A DNA stretch of 64,000 nucleotides from Cydia pomonella (GCF_033807575.1 NC_084710.1:17402357-17466356); one strand, 5' to 3'. Shown: positions 1 to 11,877, counted from the stretch's first letter. Numbers and translations are program-made. Notes: a model not told the origin generated them from the sequence alone.

Positions 1-71
1 GCGTGAAGTAGAAAGTGGTGACGTTGGCGTAGTTATTGGTGGGGTGCGATTCCGCCATCATCCTGTCGCGC
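1..71 (-). CDS. First coding exon of an unidentified gene, cut by the window edge
   Basis: On the minus strand a pyrimidine-rich tract ending TTTGTTGCAG meets an exon starting at 71. Only one of the three frames is open through the exon. It has two consecutive ATG codons at 61-59 and 58-56, then reads MMAESHPTNNYANVTTF and continues off the edge. The codons are unlike the AT-rich surroundings. The peptide contains one Asn-Val-Thr sequon and no signal peptide, which would suit the outside N-terminus of a membrane protein, but 20 residues do not identify a family. Coding part is 1-61; 62-71 would be 5' untranslated. A possible upstream exon lies at 839-891. Confidence 0.55.
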
Positions 72-379
72 CTGCAACAAACAGAATGTAGTATAAAATA
101 ATAGTTATGTGTAGTAATAGTAAGTGGTGTATGAAACCGAGTGAGTAATGTACTGGGTCGGTGACGAGTACTTGGAGATCTATCTTAGAAACAAGATGGA
201 TTAGTAACTAATACAATGTATTTACTGCCTTATTAATTTATATTAATTTGACAAGACATTGCATGCACGCAATTGAAGTTCACATAGGTGACTTTGTAAT
301 GTCATGATAAACCCATTTTCACATGCCTAAACGCTGAAGATACTAAAGGTCACAATGGACATATTTATATGTTACCGTA

Positions 380-560
380 AAAATGCGTTTTAAAAGAAAA
401 CGCGTTTTCCCTAGTTAAAACTAGTTTTCCGAAGTGTATCGGTGAAAACTAGTTTAAACTAGGATTTTTCAGTTAAAATTAGTTTTCGCAAACTGCTTTG
501 GTGAAAACTAGTTTTCACTAATTAATCAAAATTAATTTCACTTAAAACTAATTTTCAAGC
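380..560. repeat. Degenerate palindromic AAACTAGTTTTC repeat
   Basis: The motif AAAACTAGTTTTC and close variants recur about every 60 bases, separated by spacers such as CGAAGTGTATCGGTG and CGCAAACTGCTTTGGTG. The motif is its own reverse complement around CTAG. It lies in what would be the first intron of the edge gene. No coding content. Confidence 0.55.
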
Positions 561-838
561 CATCACAACGAGAGGATATCGCTCGATCAGTGTGTGTTGC
601 AAGATAGATATCTTTTACGAGTAGGTGGGGCTGAAAATTATTCACCTAAATTGGGAGCATTGGTTTGGAATAGCCTGATATTGATCGTTATGATAATGAT
701 AATAAATTATTCGATTAGTACCTAATAGCAGTGCCCTATCATTGTGCGCACGTGACAGACTTTTGTAAATATATTTTAGGTGTTTGTTACCTATTTAATA
801 TTTTGCTGAGTGCAATATATATGTTAAAGAGAACTTAC

Positions 839-891
839 CTGTGGGGTACGCCAGTGGTAGGCCACACTCGCCTGGCATCATCGGATTAGAT
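839..891 (-). other. Candidate 5' non-coding exon with an upstream ORF
   Basis: On the minus strand TTTGTCCGCAG precedes 891 and CCCCACAG|GTAAGT closes the exon at 839, so both splice signals are good. The 53-bp exon holds ATGATG followed by an open frame to its end. If spliced to the exon at 71 this frame stops after three and a half further codons, at a TGA that overlaps the main ATG. The two other frames contain stops, so the exon cannot carry the main protein. It fits a 5' untranslated exon of the edge gene. The splice signals are seen; the link is inference. Confidence 0.35.
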
Positions 892-1422
892 CTGCGGACA
901 AATATTATTTAGTTAATTTTTGTACAAAACTTTGAGGAATCAAGTGTCTTTGTTTGAGGTACAAAGCCAAACGTTGCATGTCTAGAAAAATCTATGGCAT
1001 TATTTAGGTAATTAAATTCAGAATAATGTTTCCTACTACGTAGGTATAACTCTACAGAGCGGCTGTATAAATTGGTAAATAAATATTATTATCATATTAA
1101 ACCATCCTCAGTGACACAAATCTGCCATGTACCATAAATAGAACATTAAGAGGTCTGCTCCGATAAAAAAGTGAATCAAGAATTGGGGATGATGGACATT
1201 TCATTGAAAGGCTATTCGATGTTTTCCGAGATAAAGAAGACCAAGATTTTCTGTTGCAAAAAATTAGAAACGTAGTCGCAGAATACCAGTGTTTTTTAAT
1301 TACTACGCTGAGCTGAAATTACTCGAAGTTTAAGCCTTTAACAGACCAGATAAAAAAGAATTTACGAAATTTTTATTTACAATAAAAATATACATAATGG
1401 ATATATACTGAGATTACTATTA
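892..1422. other. Unassigned AT-rich stretch
   Basis: I see no convincing gene, SINE or inverted repeat here; 1370-1422 may be the 3' untranslated tail of the minus-strand LINE remnant that follows. Confidence 0.5.
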
Positions 1423-1689
1423 CTAGCTTAAATCTAAAATAAGTCCTTGAGGCATTGTACTCGTACCAAGGATGCTGGCGGCATTTCCTCGTTGTATTGC
1501 AATACTGATACGTTCTGCGAGGAAGCCGCCAGCTCTTCGGTCACCATTTATGTTAACCAGACGCTGCTTTGCGATTTCTGTAAAAAACTTGTGTACGCTG
1601 GGACCCCATGGACCTAGAGTTCCAGCGCTAAATGATACAAAATAGTACTCTCTACCGAGTCTGTACATTACTAGCCTTGTGGCCTTCAT
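1423..1689 (-). pseudogene. LINE ORF2 C-terminal fragment, 5'-truncated
   Basis: The minus-strand frame contains GPWGPSVHKF, NGDRRAGGFLAERI and IAIQRGNAASILG. These align with the same block in the fragments at 58357-58715 and 49543-49800, so the three are one non-LTR retrotransposon family. The block is the extreme C-terminus after the reverse transcriptase; no catalytic residues are present. The 5' truncation near 1690 is typical of LINE copies. Clade not assigned. Confidence 0.7.
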
Positions 1690-2026
1690 AGTCTTTAAAT
1701 ACGGATTTAAAAAATATACTTACAAAAAGTTGATGTTATATGTTGATTGTACCGTATAGAGCGTTAAAAGGGGCTAGTAAGTATAGGAGTTTAACCTAAA
1801 ATTTACCTTCATGTCTCGTCCAAATTAATTAATCCTTTAACTAATCTAGTTCAACCATCTGTTGGGGTAAGTTACTCTGTTTCTGAAACCTTAATTGCCG
1901 TTTGTTGAGTGTTGATTACATTAATGAAATTTACTGAATTGAATACTAGACAAGTTTGGTGGTTGTAATTGAAGCGTAAATACACTAAACATTCTTACGT
2001 TAAACTTTCTGAAAATGACCAGAAGC

Positions 2027-2103
2027 CCTAGTCTAGTGTAGGTAAATTTATTCGATAGCGTGACGTCACGTTATGATATCGAATAAATTTACACTAGGGG
2101 TAC
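2027..2103. mobile_element. Palindromic MITE (CCCCTAGTGTAAAT family)
   Basis: The left arm at 2027-2056 and the right arm at 2077-2103 are reverse complements around AAATTTATTCGATA. The loop carries GTGACGTCAC. The arm sequence CCCCTAGTGTAAA recurs near 24528 and 28612, so this is a dispersed family. Confidence 0.7.
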
Positions 2104-2804
2104 TGATATCTTGAACAAAACACATCAAAGTGAAGTATTTTAATTAGTTATAAAATTAAGTATTAATTGTCTCGAGTGAGACTTAACGATCCCGTGGCAG
2201 CGAATGGTTCAACCATATCCTTTAACCATAAGTATGTTTTAACCATTCTTACTTTGTTTCTAACATCGTGGTCTCATAACTGATGTGTCTTCTTGGTTTT
2301 CAGATATATTTTTTAAAATTGATGTATGTTTTTTTTTATTTCACACCTGCTAGCAAATATGTAGCTGTCCAAGAGTAATTTAGACATTATTACCTACTAA
2401 AAATATTACAATAGAAATAGTATTAGGCGAAAAAAAAATACTGAATTTTCCAGTCCATTACCTAAAGTATCTATTACAAAAATGTAACCCGTTTCTTGAA
2501 GGACAGAATATAACAAAATAAAAGGCCGAGTGGCCCATATCGTAATTTATGTGGTGCCATTCCAATACCTTTTGGTCAGATACAAAAATTAAATATTTCT
2601 TTCAGTAGTATTTTTTACACAAAAACTATGTCTAAGGAAAGTCATTTACTTTTTGTTTCAGCCGTTTTTACAGTAAGGGGTTAAACGAAAGTTTCTTCAT
2701 TTTACTTAAACTTTAGCTGCAATTTCGAAGTCGAAGAGATTTTCAATTCAGAATTCATTATAAATTAAGATTATGCCAGTGAAGTATTTGTTGCAAAAGA
2801 ATAG
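2104..2804. other. Unassigned AT-rich stretch
   Basis: No gene or repeat structure that I can support. Confidence 0.5.
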
Positions 2805-3184
2805 GTGTAAAAAAATCGGTCAAGTGCGAGTCGAATGTACTCACGCACGAAGGGTTCCGTACCATTATCTAAAAATCACTTTTTTGTATGGAGCCCCCTT
2901 ATTTTATTCTGTTTTTAGTATTTGTTGTTATAGTGGCAACAGAAATACATACTCTGTAGAAGTTTCAACTGGTTAACTATCACGGTTCATAAGATACAGC
3001 CTGGTGACGGACGGACGGACGGACGGACAGCGGGGTCTCAGTAGTAATAGGGTCCCGTTTGACCCTTTGTGTACGGAACCCTAAAAAGTAAGTACGTACG
3101 TGTGAATTTTCAAAACATATTGATTAGGTACGGAACCCTAAAAATTAAGTACGTACGTGTGAATTTTCAGAATATATTGGTGTG
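2805..3184 (+). mobile_element. GGTTCCGTA-type interspersed repeat with duplicated 3' end
   Basis: It begins with GTCAAGTGCGAGTC and GAAGGGTTCCGTACCAT, contains five GGAC repeats at about 3008-3028, and ends TACGGAACCCTAAAAA. The termini are inverted (GGTTCCGTAC / GTACGGAACC). Other copies are at 6837-7158, 33229-34070, 46566-46826 and 52500-53305. The interior matches the copy at 46566-46826. The last part plus flank (3070-3125) is repeated in tandem at 3129-3184. Confidence 0.75.
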
Positions 3185-4757
3185 GTTAACATATTATATT
3201 TTCAATAGCCTAAGGATATTCAAATCGTGTGATTCGAAAGTTTAAATTTTCTAGCTAACAGAGCTAATAGGACGTCTTTATTGTGTCAAATTGGCGTCGG
3301 CCTTACACCTTCCAATTTCTTTGGTTATGCTATAGACGAGCTATGAAACTGAGTACGTATGTTACATTTTATAAAAATCTAAGAGTTGTATTGTATAGTA
3401 AAGATTTCGGCGCCGATTGCCGATTTTACGGCCCCATAATTCGCCTCGCTGGTCGAGTCGGTCTATGTGTGCATGCGGTGTACTCCATAGTTTTTACAAT
3501 TGTGGTGTGTGGTTCAGATGCGGGTCCGCCAATCCCGCCATAGTAAACTGTCGGCTCGGTTCGAAGTTCGAACTTTAAGATACGTCAAATATTAGGTAAC
3601 TTAAAGTTAGAATAGGGCCGTATAATAATTTCGTATCGTATTTGTATTGCATAAAAAGTTTCTGAACGAGACCCGTGGTGAAATCGGAAAATCTTATATA
3701 TCCACTAGGCACATAAAGCGTGTTAATGGAAGTAACTCGAGTCGATAATGAAATTGGCGGGCGTGTCATCGGCGTTTGTTGGCCGCTAAATATTGTGAAT
3801 GAGCTTAGGCTTGCCCTATACAGGACAGTTTTAGCCCTTACCCCCCCAAGCAAGCAAGCAAGCAAGTATTCAGTAAGGTTGGAGGTCACAGAATTACTGT
3901 TACTATGACCACCGCAACTGGCAAAGAATGGCCTAAGCTAACCCTTCACAGGCTTTGCAAAGCGTGGCAGTGTCAGTAACTATAACCATCAAATTTTAAT
4001 GAAAATATGAAGTTTATTGAGGGACTTCCATACTTTGGCACGTCAGAGTCGGTGCAGAGGTTGAAAAATACCCTACACAGAATTAAAAGTAAGTCATGTT
4101 TTATATGTGCGCGAATATTCAAATGTTTTCTCTTTAAATTTTTACAATTGTTCTAGGTCCAGCTTAGAAGAAAAATATTTGTTAACTGAATAAACTTAAC
4201 ATTAAATGTTTATTTAATAGAATTACGACTACATAATATTATTAGCGACACCAATGCCGCGAGGGAAATCTTCGTCTTTATTATCACTCTTCGGAACTTG
4301 TCTTGAGTCTTGGACAATTTCTTTATAGGCTATTTGTTTAGTCATTTGTGCTCAGTCTCAAAAAATCGAATACAAAAAAGTAGGCGTTAAAAATTTACAA
4401 TAATACTTACAGATAATTTTCCTATTAAAAGTCGATACACACACACACGGTACACATCTGCTAGACAAAAAAAACTACAACTGAATTAATATCGGCCAAG
4501 TACCTTCAGTGTGACTCGGTCCTAAACCGACAACGGTTTCATAGTTGGCAAACGGTGACCGAGCGCCGCTACGGTGGCATTTCGGTTTCAAATAATTGTG
4601 CCAAATAGTAATAAGGCCTTAAATATATTGTGTTCGTTGAATTTTATTGTTGCTACATAAACATTTATGTTATAGGCCTTGTCCTGAATGAATATACTTT
4701 GCGACGCGGCACAGCGGCTGAAACACGAGTAAAAAAAGACAAACAAGTACTTATAAA
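3185..4757. other. Unassigned stretch with a CAAG microsatellite
   Basis: The open frames at 3283-3543, 3575-3889 and 3720-3908 show no recognisable domain. About 3847-3866 is a short (CAAG)n run. Nothing else is supportable. Confidence 0.5.
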
Positions 4758-4830
4758 AAAATTTTATACCATAACGGTGGTAAACAAGCGTGCGGCCCGT
4801 CTGATCTTAAGGTGCAGTATGTTTAGCCAG
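4758..4830 (+). repeat. Fragment of the GGTGGCAAACAAGC repeat
   Basis: The run GGTGGTAAACAAGCGTGCGG matches the start of the repeat seen in full at 43305-43560 (plus) and 41896-42085 (minus). Only the first 70 bases are present. Confidence 0.6.
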
Positions 4831-5073
4831 CAGAGTTATTGAAACATCGTAGTGCTTTTTTTAGATCACAATACGGTTGCAAGAATTTAATTAGCCATCT
4901 TGAGGTCTTTCATACATTGCGCACGACCAAATGTATGAACGGCCTTGACTTGCCCCTATTATTTGTAAGAAAGGAATAAAACTTGATTTAACTAATTTAG
5001 GCTTGTAAAGTCTTATGAATAAAGGGAGTAAATCTCTCGCTGCTGTAAGCAGTTACATAGCTAGTTTTAGTTA

Positions 5074-5299
5074 TACAGGGTGTAACAAAAGTAGTTAGGA
5101 TCCGTTTAAGGGCATATTCAGTATCGCGTTCTGATTAGGAAAAAGAAGAAGAAAAAAATTTATGACGTAAAAAAATGTTGGCCTGTATAGAGGGTTGGCA
5201 GACTTTGACGACCGACCGACCGATTTTATTTCTACTTTTTCCTAAATTGAACACGATACTGCCCTTAAACGGAACCCACTATTTTTGTTACATTTTGTA
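5074..5299. mobile_element. MITE with CAGGGTGTAACAAAA termini
   Basis: The left terminus TACAGGGTGTAACAAAA, followed by GGATCCGTTTAAGGGC, is mirrored at the right by GCCCTTAAACGGAACCC and ATTTTTGTTACATTTTGTA. The inner repeat extends to the CAGTATCG / CGATACTG block. TA at each end suits a Tc1/mariner-type target site. The family recurs at 11350-11480 (one end only) and 57424-57819. Confidence 0.75.
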
Positions 5300-5609
5300 A
5301 ATAGAGTCTTGAGTAACGCCTATAACGACGCCTAGCGCAATGACGTCATAATCTTACTAATTAATGTATTTTCAACATCTCATAACTCATACTTTGCCAA
5401 CACAGACTACTCATACAAAAAGTATTCTCACTCAATAAATCAATTAGCAGTCTTATTGCAGAAAATATAAACATATTACGCGAATGTATTTGAATGCCAA
5501 GCTAATGAACTTGTTAATTCAGTAAGAGTATATTTTAAGATTTTACCCGTATAAATGTGCGTAAAGTGAGAAAATTTCGTTTTAATAGGGATGTTTACCG
5601 TACGTAAAA

Positions 5610-5860
5610 TACAGGGTGAAATTGTTATGCTTGACCATACGCTGTGGGGTGAATATGGGTCATACTGAATAACTTCTTCTATGAACAAACCCCGAAATCG
5701 CAAAAAAAACAGCTGTTCTATAGAAAACCACCACCACAATGTATGAGACGGCAGATTTTTGTTTCGAGGTTTCGGGGTTGGCCCCATAGTCAAATTTGTT
5801 CAATATGACCTACATATCCACCCCTCAGCGTATGGTCAAACATAATAATTTCACCATGTA
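5610..5860. mobile_element. MITE with ACAGGGTGAAATT termini
   Basis: The ends are inverted over about 50 bases: ACAGGGTGAAATTGTTATG at the left and CATAATAATTTCACCATGT at the right, with TTGACCATACGCTG inside. Subterminal GACCTA/GGTCAT and CCGAAATCGC blocks are shared with the element at 30110-30368. No protein-coding content. Confidence 0.75.
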
Positions 5861-6227
5861 AATTATTTCACACAAATAAAGCAATAGAATTATACAAAAC
5901 ATATACCGCAATTCTTTTATAAAACATTTTTAATTTATTAAATCGCAGAAGAACTATAAAGAGTTTTTCATTTTAAACTTCATAATGGCTAATCGACTGG
6001 CAAAAGCCAGTTCGAAAAAAAGAAGCTGATTTGATTTGACAGATTTCAATTAGCATTAATAACCTAGAATTATCGTATTCTATGATAAACGTCATCATCA
6101 CCACGCATCATAAGACATTTGTAGATTACACAAATGTACTAAGGTAAAACATATATAAAAGATATACATATATAGTTGTTTACCTTGAAATAATTTATAT
6201 TGTAATTTTTTATTATTAAATAACGAC

Positions 6228-6290
6228 TTTACCAGTATTTGAAGCAGGATTTGAAACCGGGGCCATCGGCTTCATAGGATCACTTTTACT
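6228..6290 (-). repeat. Fragment of tRNA-derived SINE, family 1
   Basis: The run GGATTTGAAACCGGGGCCAT is the reverse complement of the B-box region of the SINE copies at 42960, 14972 and 11878. Only the head is recognisable. Confidence 0.55.
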
Positions 6291-6675
6291 GACTGACAGG
6301 TGGTCAATATATTTTTTTGTTTAATTCATAACTACCGCATGCCTATCGATCGCGCTGCTACGCAATTTAGATAAAACATTTGGTTCTTTTAGTACTATTA
6401 GGTACGTTTCTCGAATCCTAGATGTAGAGACCGCCTAAAAATTCATGTGAGGCGCGATTAATGCAGAGGGCACGTTCAACTAATTCTCACAGGATTCGAA
6501 TCACGGTACTATACATACATATTGATGACGTGGAATATAAGTTCTTTATTCGGTAATAATAAATGATAGTTGCTAGTAGTTTTTACTCCCTAGACCCTAC
6601 ATAGACAATAAAACCCGTACATTATTGTATTTATGTAAAAAAACTTGAAAATAACACCCACGCCCTACTTATTTT

Positions 6676-6836
6676 ATACTCTGCAGGGCTAAGATGGTCG
6701 GCTCTTTACCATTTGTCACCATGCCTGTCACGTTCTTACAAGTATGCAAGCGCGAAAGTGTCGGGAATAGAGACAAGTGATAAAAATGGAACCATGCTGC
6801 CACCGCTGGATGGTTCCATCTTAGCCCTACTGGAGT
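6676..6836. mobile_element. MITE with AGGGCTAAGATGG termini
   Basis: AGGGCTAAGATGG at the left is mirrored by CCATCTTAGCCCT at the right. The inside carries CATTTGTCACCATGCCTGTC and a second copy lies at 37046-37182. It sits immediately against the truncated repeat at 6837-7158, which may mark an insertion point. Confidence 0.7.
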
Positions 6837-7158
6837 TTTTTTTTCACAAACCCATACGTGTGGGGTATCTATGGATAGGTCTTTAAAAATGATATTGAGG
6901 TTTCTAATATAATTTTTTTCTAAACCGAATAGTTTGCGCGAGAGACACTTCCAAAGTAGTAAAATGTGTCCCCCCCCCCTGTAACTTCTAAAATAACAGA
7001 AACAAAAATCTAAAAAAATATTATATACATTGCCATGCAAACTTCCACCGAAAATTGGTTTGAACGAGATCTAGTAAGTAGTTTTTTTTAATACTTATGT
7101 CATAAATGGTACGGAACCCTTCATGGGCGAGTCCGACTCGCATTTGGCCGCTTTTTGA
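6837..7158 (-). mobile_element. GGTTCCGTA-type repeat, truncated copy
   Basis: In the minus direction this reads GCGGCCAAATGCGAGTCGG, then GAAGGGTTCCGTACC and an interior with CTTCCAAAGTGG-like text. It matches the unit that is duplicated inside 33229-34070. The TACGGAACCC end is missing, so the copy is broken at the border with the MITE at 6676-6836. Confidence 0.7.
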
Positions 7159-9783
7159 TATTGGAGATCACGACCCCGAAATTACCAGTATAGTAGACTC
7201 GTGGGTACATAACTTATATTCGATCGATTGAAAACGCCAATATATATCTTAAATGGGATTAAGAATTAAAAACTTGTTCCCATATCGCAGAAATCATAAA
7301 AAGCTCAATTGCATTCAAATAAATGAGGGCAGGCAGTAAAAATGGTCATGAAATCTTGAATCTTGGGCTTTTTATCAATATTACGAGTAAAGAGAGAATT
7401 AAATGCTTCCAGATATTAATCTGATTGTTAAATCTGTCACTTACCATAAAATTATTATTGAACCGAACTGAATATAATGAGTTTGGCAGAAAGCAATTAT
7501 CGAATAATAAGGGAAATCCATTTCTCACATGCGCTTAAATTATTTTCGAGATAATGGGATTTAAAGCTCTTTCATATTTCGTAATCCGAATAGTCGGGTT
7601 GTGTCGATCGAGGTTAACGTGGATTTGGACAAAATTTACCTCAGGAAATCCAAGTCTATCTGGAACCTGAACACAGTGAGGGGCTGGCTGATCTCCATTC
7701 CCGTTTCTTCAGCTTTTAAATGTCTAAAACCCATGCTCATGAAGGTTTGACAAATATCTTCAAGAAAGAAAATGAAAATGTTTATTCTTCATTGAAACAA
7801 ATTTACGCACTTTCCCATTTTTATTTTATGGCTACTTTTTTATTTTTTTATTTATGTATTTCATTTCGGAACATATTAAAACCATTACACCATTTTTTCA
7901 CTACTGTACAAGTTTTTGACCATCATATATATTTAGAACCCAACTGTAACGTGATCTGGGTCCCAGCAGAATACTCGTATCAGTGCTTTGCTCGAAAGAG
8001 TGAATCGTACTTATAGCTGAGTTAGAACCCTTCTGTCTTTTACAACAACACACACCACAATTTACAGCGAACAGCATCAAGTAAATCCATTTCTCGTGTT
8101 TAGTGATATTATTTTTTCTATTAATTAAATTGTGTACTTTAGTTTTATTCGGTTTGTAATGTATTTGTAAATTGTGTGTTTCTGCAGCATTCAAATAAAC
8201 GTTTTATATATCTATCTATCTTAAGGCATATCACCGGTTCTAACACTACACGCGAGAAGGTACCAAAAGCCGCTATAATTCCTTAGCGGCTTTCGGCGTA
8301 GGTATGTTTTGTAATAGTTCAAAGTGTGTCCTTATTTGGAGATATTTGTTACAATTCTATAGAACTGGATACACAAATAGATTAATTTGAATCTTCAGAA
8401 AAAGTGTCTCTTTATTTAAGAACGTAATATTAAAAACGAAGATAAAAAACTGTGAATTGAAAACGGAGCGAAATTGAAATATTGCATTGAAAGATACTTT
8501 TGAATTTATGAAGTCGTTTAAAACATGTTATTAACATCTGATTCATATTAAACAAGACTTACAGACAAAGTTTCACCTAATTTGTCACACAGTAACTTAT
8601 AAAGTTTTAACGAAATATAAAGCAGTTGCAAGTCTCGTTTGCCGGCGAAAGTTAATTTATGTACGTCGTCTGAAATTGAATCTTAGATGTGGTACTACTT
8701 TAATTACGCTTATAAACCAATTTTAGTTTACAAGATTCCCTCATAGTCGTGTAATTAGTTTATTTTATGAATTATGATGAGCTACGAGAACATATATTAA
8801 GTGTTTTAGACAGAGGCGCTTTTTTTTAGACACCACATTCCACAAGATAAGCCTAAGAGGACTCTTCTATACAGGCAGTTGTATACATGTTACGGGTAAA
8901 GTTAGAAGGTTAATTAAACTCAAGTTTACATTGGTATAACTAGTTTTGCCTTTAACATACATAATTGATATGAGCTCATATTGATTCTGACGTGGAACCT
9001 ACGCTAACATCTCTTTGTACAAGTGGCATGTTTATGTTAAACAGCAAGTTACATTACTACAGCTATACTATAAGGATAACTAGAAGTTTGTCTACGACTA
9101 TCCATTAACTAAAACTAATTTTACTAAAACCTTTAAGATATACCACCCGTGTCAGCTAATATTCAAATTTTATAATTTTAACCTGTTTCGCGTGCTGAAT
9201 TAAAATTAATTAAATAAAAAGAAAATTTCATAAGATTATATTTTATCTGACTTTAGTGATCAAGGATGTGATATTGACTGAATATAAAATAAAAAGAGAC
9301 ACGAATAGATACCGATTGTCGAATAGAATACGTTAGGGACGCAAATTTACGAGTAAATTACTCGAAGCATTCTTTAATCAGCGGAATGTTCAGAGCTCAT
9401 GCACATACTGAAAGCTGACGTATTTTAGCACGAACTTTTTTTAATTTCCGAGGGACACGAATCAGGCTTCAGGCGGTTATGGGCATTCCCATTGCGTCTA
9501 CCGCATGGTAAGTGAGGAAGTCGGGATCTTATATTACGATGACTATAGGTGTTATGTCGCTTAGTTTCTTAGCTACATTACATTACAACATTAAGTTTTA
9601 TACCACATGTAATTTGTATGTTTTTTTCCGTAATCACTTATCAAACTTACAATTTAAATAAATAAATAAATCAGCCAGGAGACATTAAGGGCTCTCACTG
9701 GTCAATCCAGTCTTGCGTTCCGTACGTTATTAAAATATTGAAAATACCTACAGAACCTGGGAGCTATTGATACCGTATAACCC
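7159..9783. other. Unassigned AT-rich stretch with one small hairpin
   Basis: No gene is supportable. Positions 8267-8294 form a hairpin with a perfect 10-bp stem (AAAGCCGCTA / TAGCGGCTTT). A short (TATC)n run lies at about 8205-8220. The 38-base block at 8723-8760 is repeated at 10026-10063 next to a LINE insertion. Confidence 0.5.
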
Positions 9784-9917
9784 CCTTATTCATAAACGTG
9801 TACTAAAGTTTCGATGCCGCTGATCATCGTTTGTCCCTTTCCGACGTATTGGTATGATGGAAAGGGACAAACGATGATCAGCGGCATCGCAAATTTAGTA
9901 CACGTTTATGAATAAGG
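9784..9917. mobile_element. Near-perfect palindromic MITE
   Basis: The arms 9784-9842 and 9859-9917 are reverse complements with few mismatches over 59 bases (CCTTATTCATAAACGTG at the outer end, GTTTGTCCCTTTCC at the inner end). The loop is 16 bases. The sequence corresponds to a foldback repeat that I recognise as common in moths. Confidence 0.8.
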
Positions 9918-10026
9918 AGGTATGTGTATAGCTTTAGCTAATCAGTGGACATTCGTAAATATATTATTTTGCTTATCCCCGAAAAAATAACGTGCTAGTC
10001 AATAAGTAACACGTTATACTTTGCGT

Positions 10027-10558
10027 TAGTTTACAAGATTCCCTCATAGTCGTGTAATTAGTTGGTGCCTACACTTATGTATGGTAGCGAAAGTTGGGTA
10101 TGGCAGAAGAAACACCAGAGTCAAGTGAATGCAGTGGAAATGAGAGCGTTGAGAAGTGTGTGTGGTGTAAAATTACAAGATAGAATTAGGAACAGTGTGA
10201 TAAGGGAAAAGTGTGGACTGAACGAAGATGTAGTGACAAAAATTGAGAAAGGTATGTTGAGATGGTTTGGACACGTGGAAAGAATGAGTGAAAGAAGGTT
10301 AACAAAGAGAGTGTATAAGGGAGAAGTAGAAGAGGGAGCTGGTAGGGGTAGACCTCGGCGGACTTTCTCTGATCAAATCGGGGAAATCCTGAAGAAAGGC
10401 CAGGTCAAGAGCACCCTAAACCGACGAGCGTGTATGAGGAATGTCATGAAAGTGAAGGAAGCGAAAGAGGTATGTCAGGATCGTAGCAAGTGGAAATCCG
10501 TGGTCTCTGCCTACCCCTTCGGGAAATAGGCGTGATTATATGTATGTATGTATGTATG
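10027..10558 (+). pseudogene. LINE 3' end with target duplication and chimeric 5' end
   Basis: The open frame at 10062-10529 carries LMYGSESWVWQ, VEMRALRSVCGVK, IRNSVIREKCGL and MLRWFGHVERM. These are hallmarks of the region after the reverse transcriptase in RTE-like LINEs. The stop is followed by a TATG microsatellite tail. TATACTTTGCGT occurs at 10015-10026 and again at 10559-10570, so the insertion is bounded by a 12-bp target duplication. The first 37 bases are not LINE but a copy of 8724-8760. A sister copy is at 14482-14968. The reverse-transcriptase core is absent. Confidence 0.85.
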
Positions 10559-10570
10559 TATACTTTGCGT

Positions 10571-11349
10571 ATTTACATGCAATTTTTTTCGCCACCCTCC
10601 CACCGCAAAAATAAATACTTACGCAAATAAATATAACAACCGACCACCGAAATTACAAACCTCGACTCTTAATTAATATGGAATTCCGCAAAGTAACGCT
10701 TGATTATATTCATTAGTGAATTCAAAGCGATCGAATCGAATCGAAATCGAATCGAGACCCATTTTGCGTGATTTATCACCTATATTTATGTAGGTATACT
10801 GGTGGACCTCAAGCTATCAACTGAGTAGGCATTGGAATCACCAGCCCTGATTTGTCTTTCGGAACTCGGGTGAACATTTCATGTTAACGTGCTATGATTT
10901 TAATTGGTGCGGCTTTGTTCGCTTTGTTTTGGTCTTTTTTACTGAAAAATATGGTATAACGAGAACTTTTGTAAACTAAAAAAATAAACAACGGACAGCG
11001 TAACATATTAACTAGGAAAATTTCAGTGAGAATAATTGCGAAGTAATTAAATCGTTATAGATCCTTGCATATGTTTAGAAACACTCAGCCAGTTAAGACA
11101 AATCTGTAGATCTAATTATTATCAAATTCGGCCCTCGCGTTTGGTCTCGAGAATGCCACAAATTCAGGCAAAAATTTTAATTTTATTGACAGGAAACAAT
11201 TGACAAGTGTGAAATGTGTATAAAATAGGATTATATAACGAGTAAAACTTACGAATATCTTAGTAAATCCAGCGATGGTAGCCAAGCGGGGTTCTGTAGA
11301 TGATTCGTAATAATGAATTTCTCGAAATGCGTGGTCGGAATATCTAAAT
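10571..11349. other. Unassigned stretch with GAATC-type simple repeat
   Basis: Positions 10730-10757 hold a short CGAATCGAAT repeat. Otherwise nothing is recognised. Confidence 0.45.
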
Positions 11350-11480
11350 ACAGGTTATAACAAAAATTGTGTGGATCCGTTTAAGGGCATATTCAGTATC
11401 GTGTTGATTGGGAAAAAAAATGACGCGAAAAAAATCTATGGCGCAGGTCGTCCAAGTCGGCCAACCCTCCATACAAAGGT
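11350..11480 (+). mobile_element. Half copy of the CAGGGTGTAACAAAA MITE
   Basis: CAGGTTATAACAAAAATTG and GGATCCGTTTAAGGGCATAT match the left end of the elements at 5074 and 57424. I find no right terminus, so the copy is truncated. Confidence 0.6.
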
Positions 11481-11877
11481 CAAAAAATGTTTTTTCTACT
11501 TCTCTTGTGAAAAAAGACAACGTAAAAAATCCGGTCTATTCGTGTAATATTAAGCGTCTTAAAGCTTGGGGATGTTTTCAAATAATCCCTTAAAACCACA
11601 TGTTGCAAATACATTTAAGCTTATATTTACATTAATTTGGAAGCGACACGGCAGGTTGGGCGATGACGCAAATTAATGATGTCATACCCATTAAGCGGGC
11701 CTTCCTTACATCCGTGCGTCTTAACGCTTTTCCAGACATATAAATTAGATTTCACTTTAGAAAATATAACTCGTCTTGAAATGAGTACCTAAAACGTAAC
11801 TTTGAATACCTATGTCTTTTTTTCTGTAGAACCTTTGAGAGAGATAGCTAATTTTGATGAATAAATAAGTCATAAAC

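Noticed and set aside
7720..8194. Two overlapping frames of about 98 codons on opposite strands
   Set aside because: Composition is that of AT-rich non-coding DNA, with no domain and no splice support.
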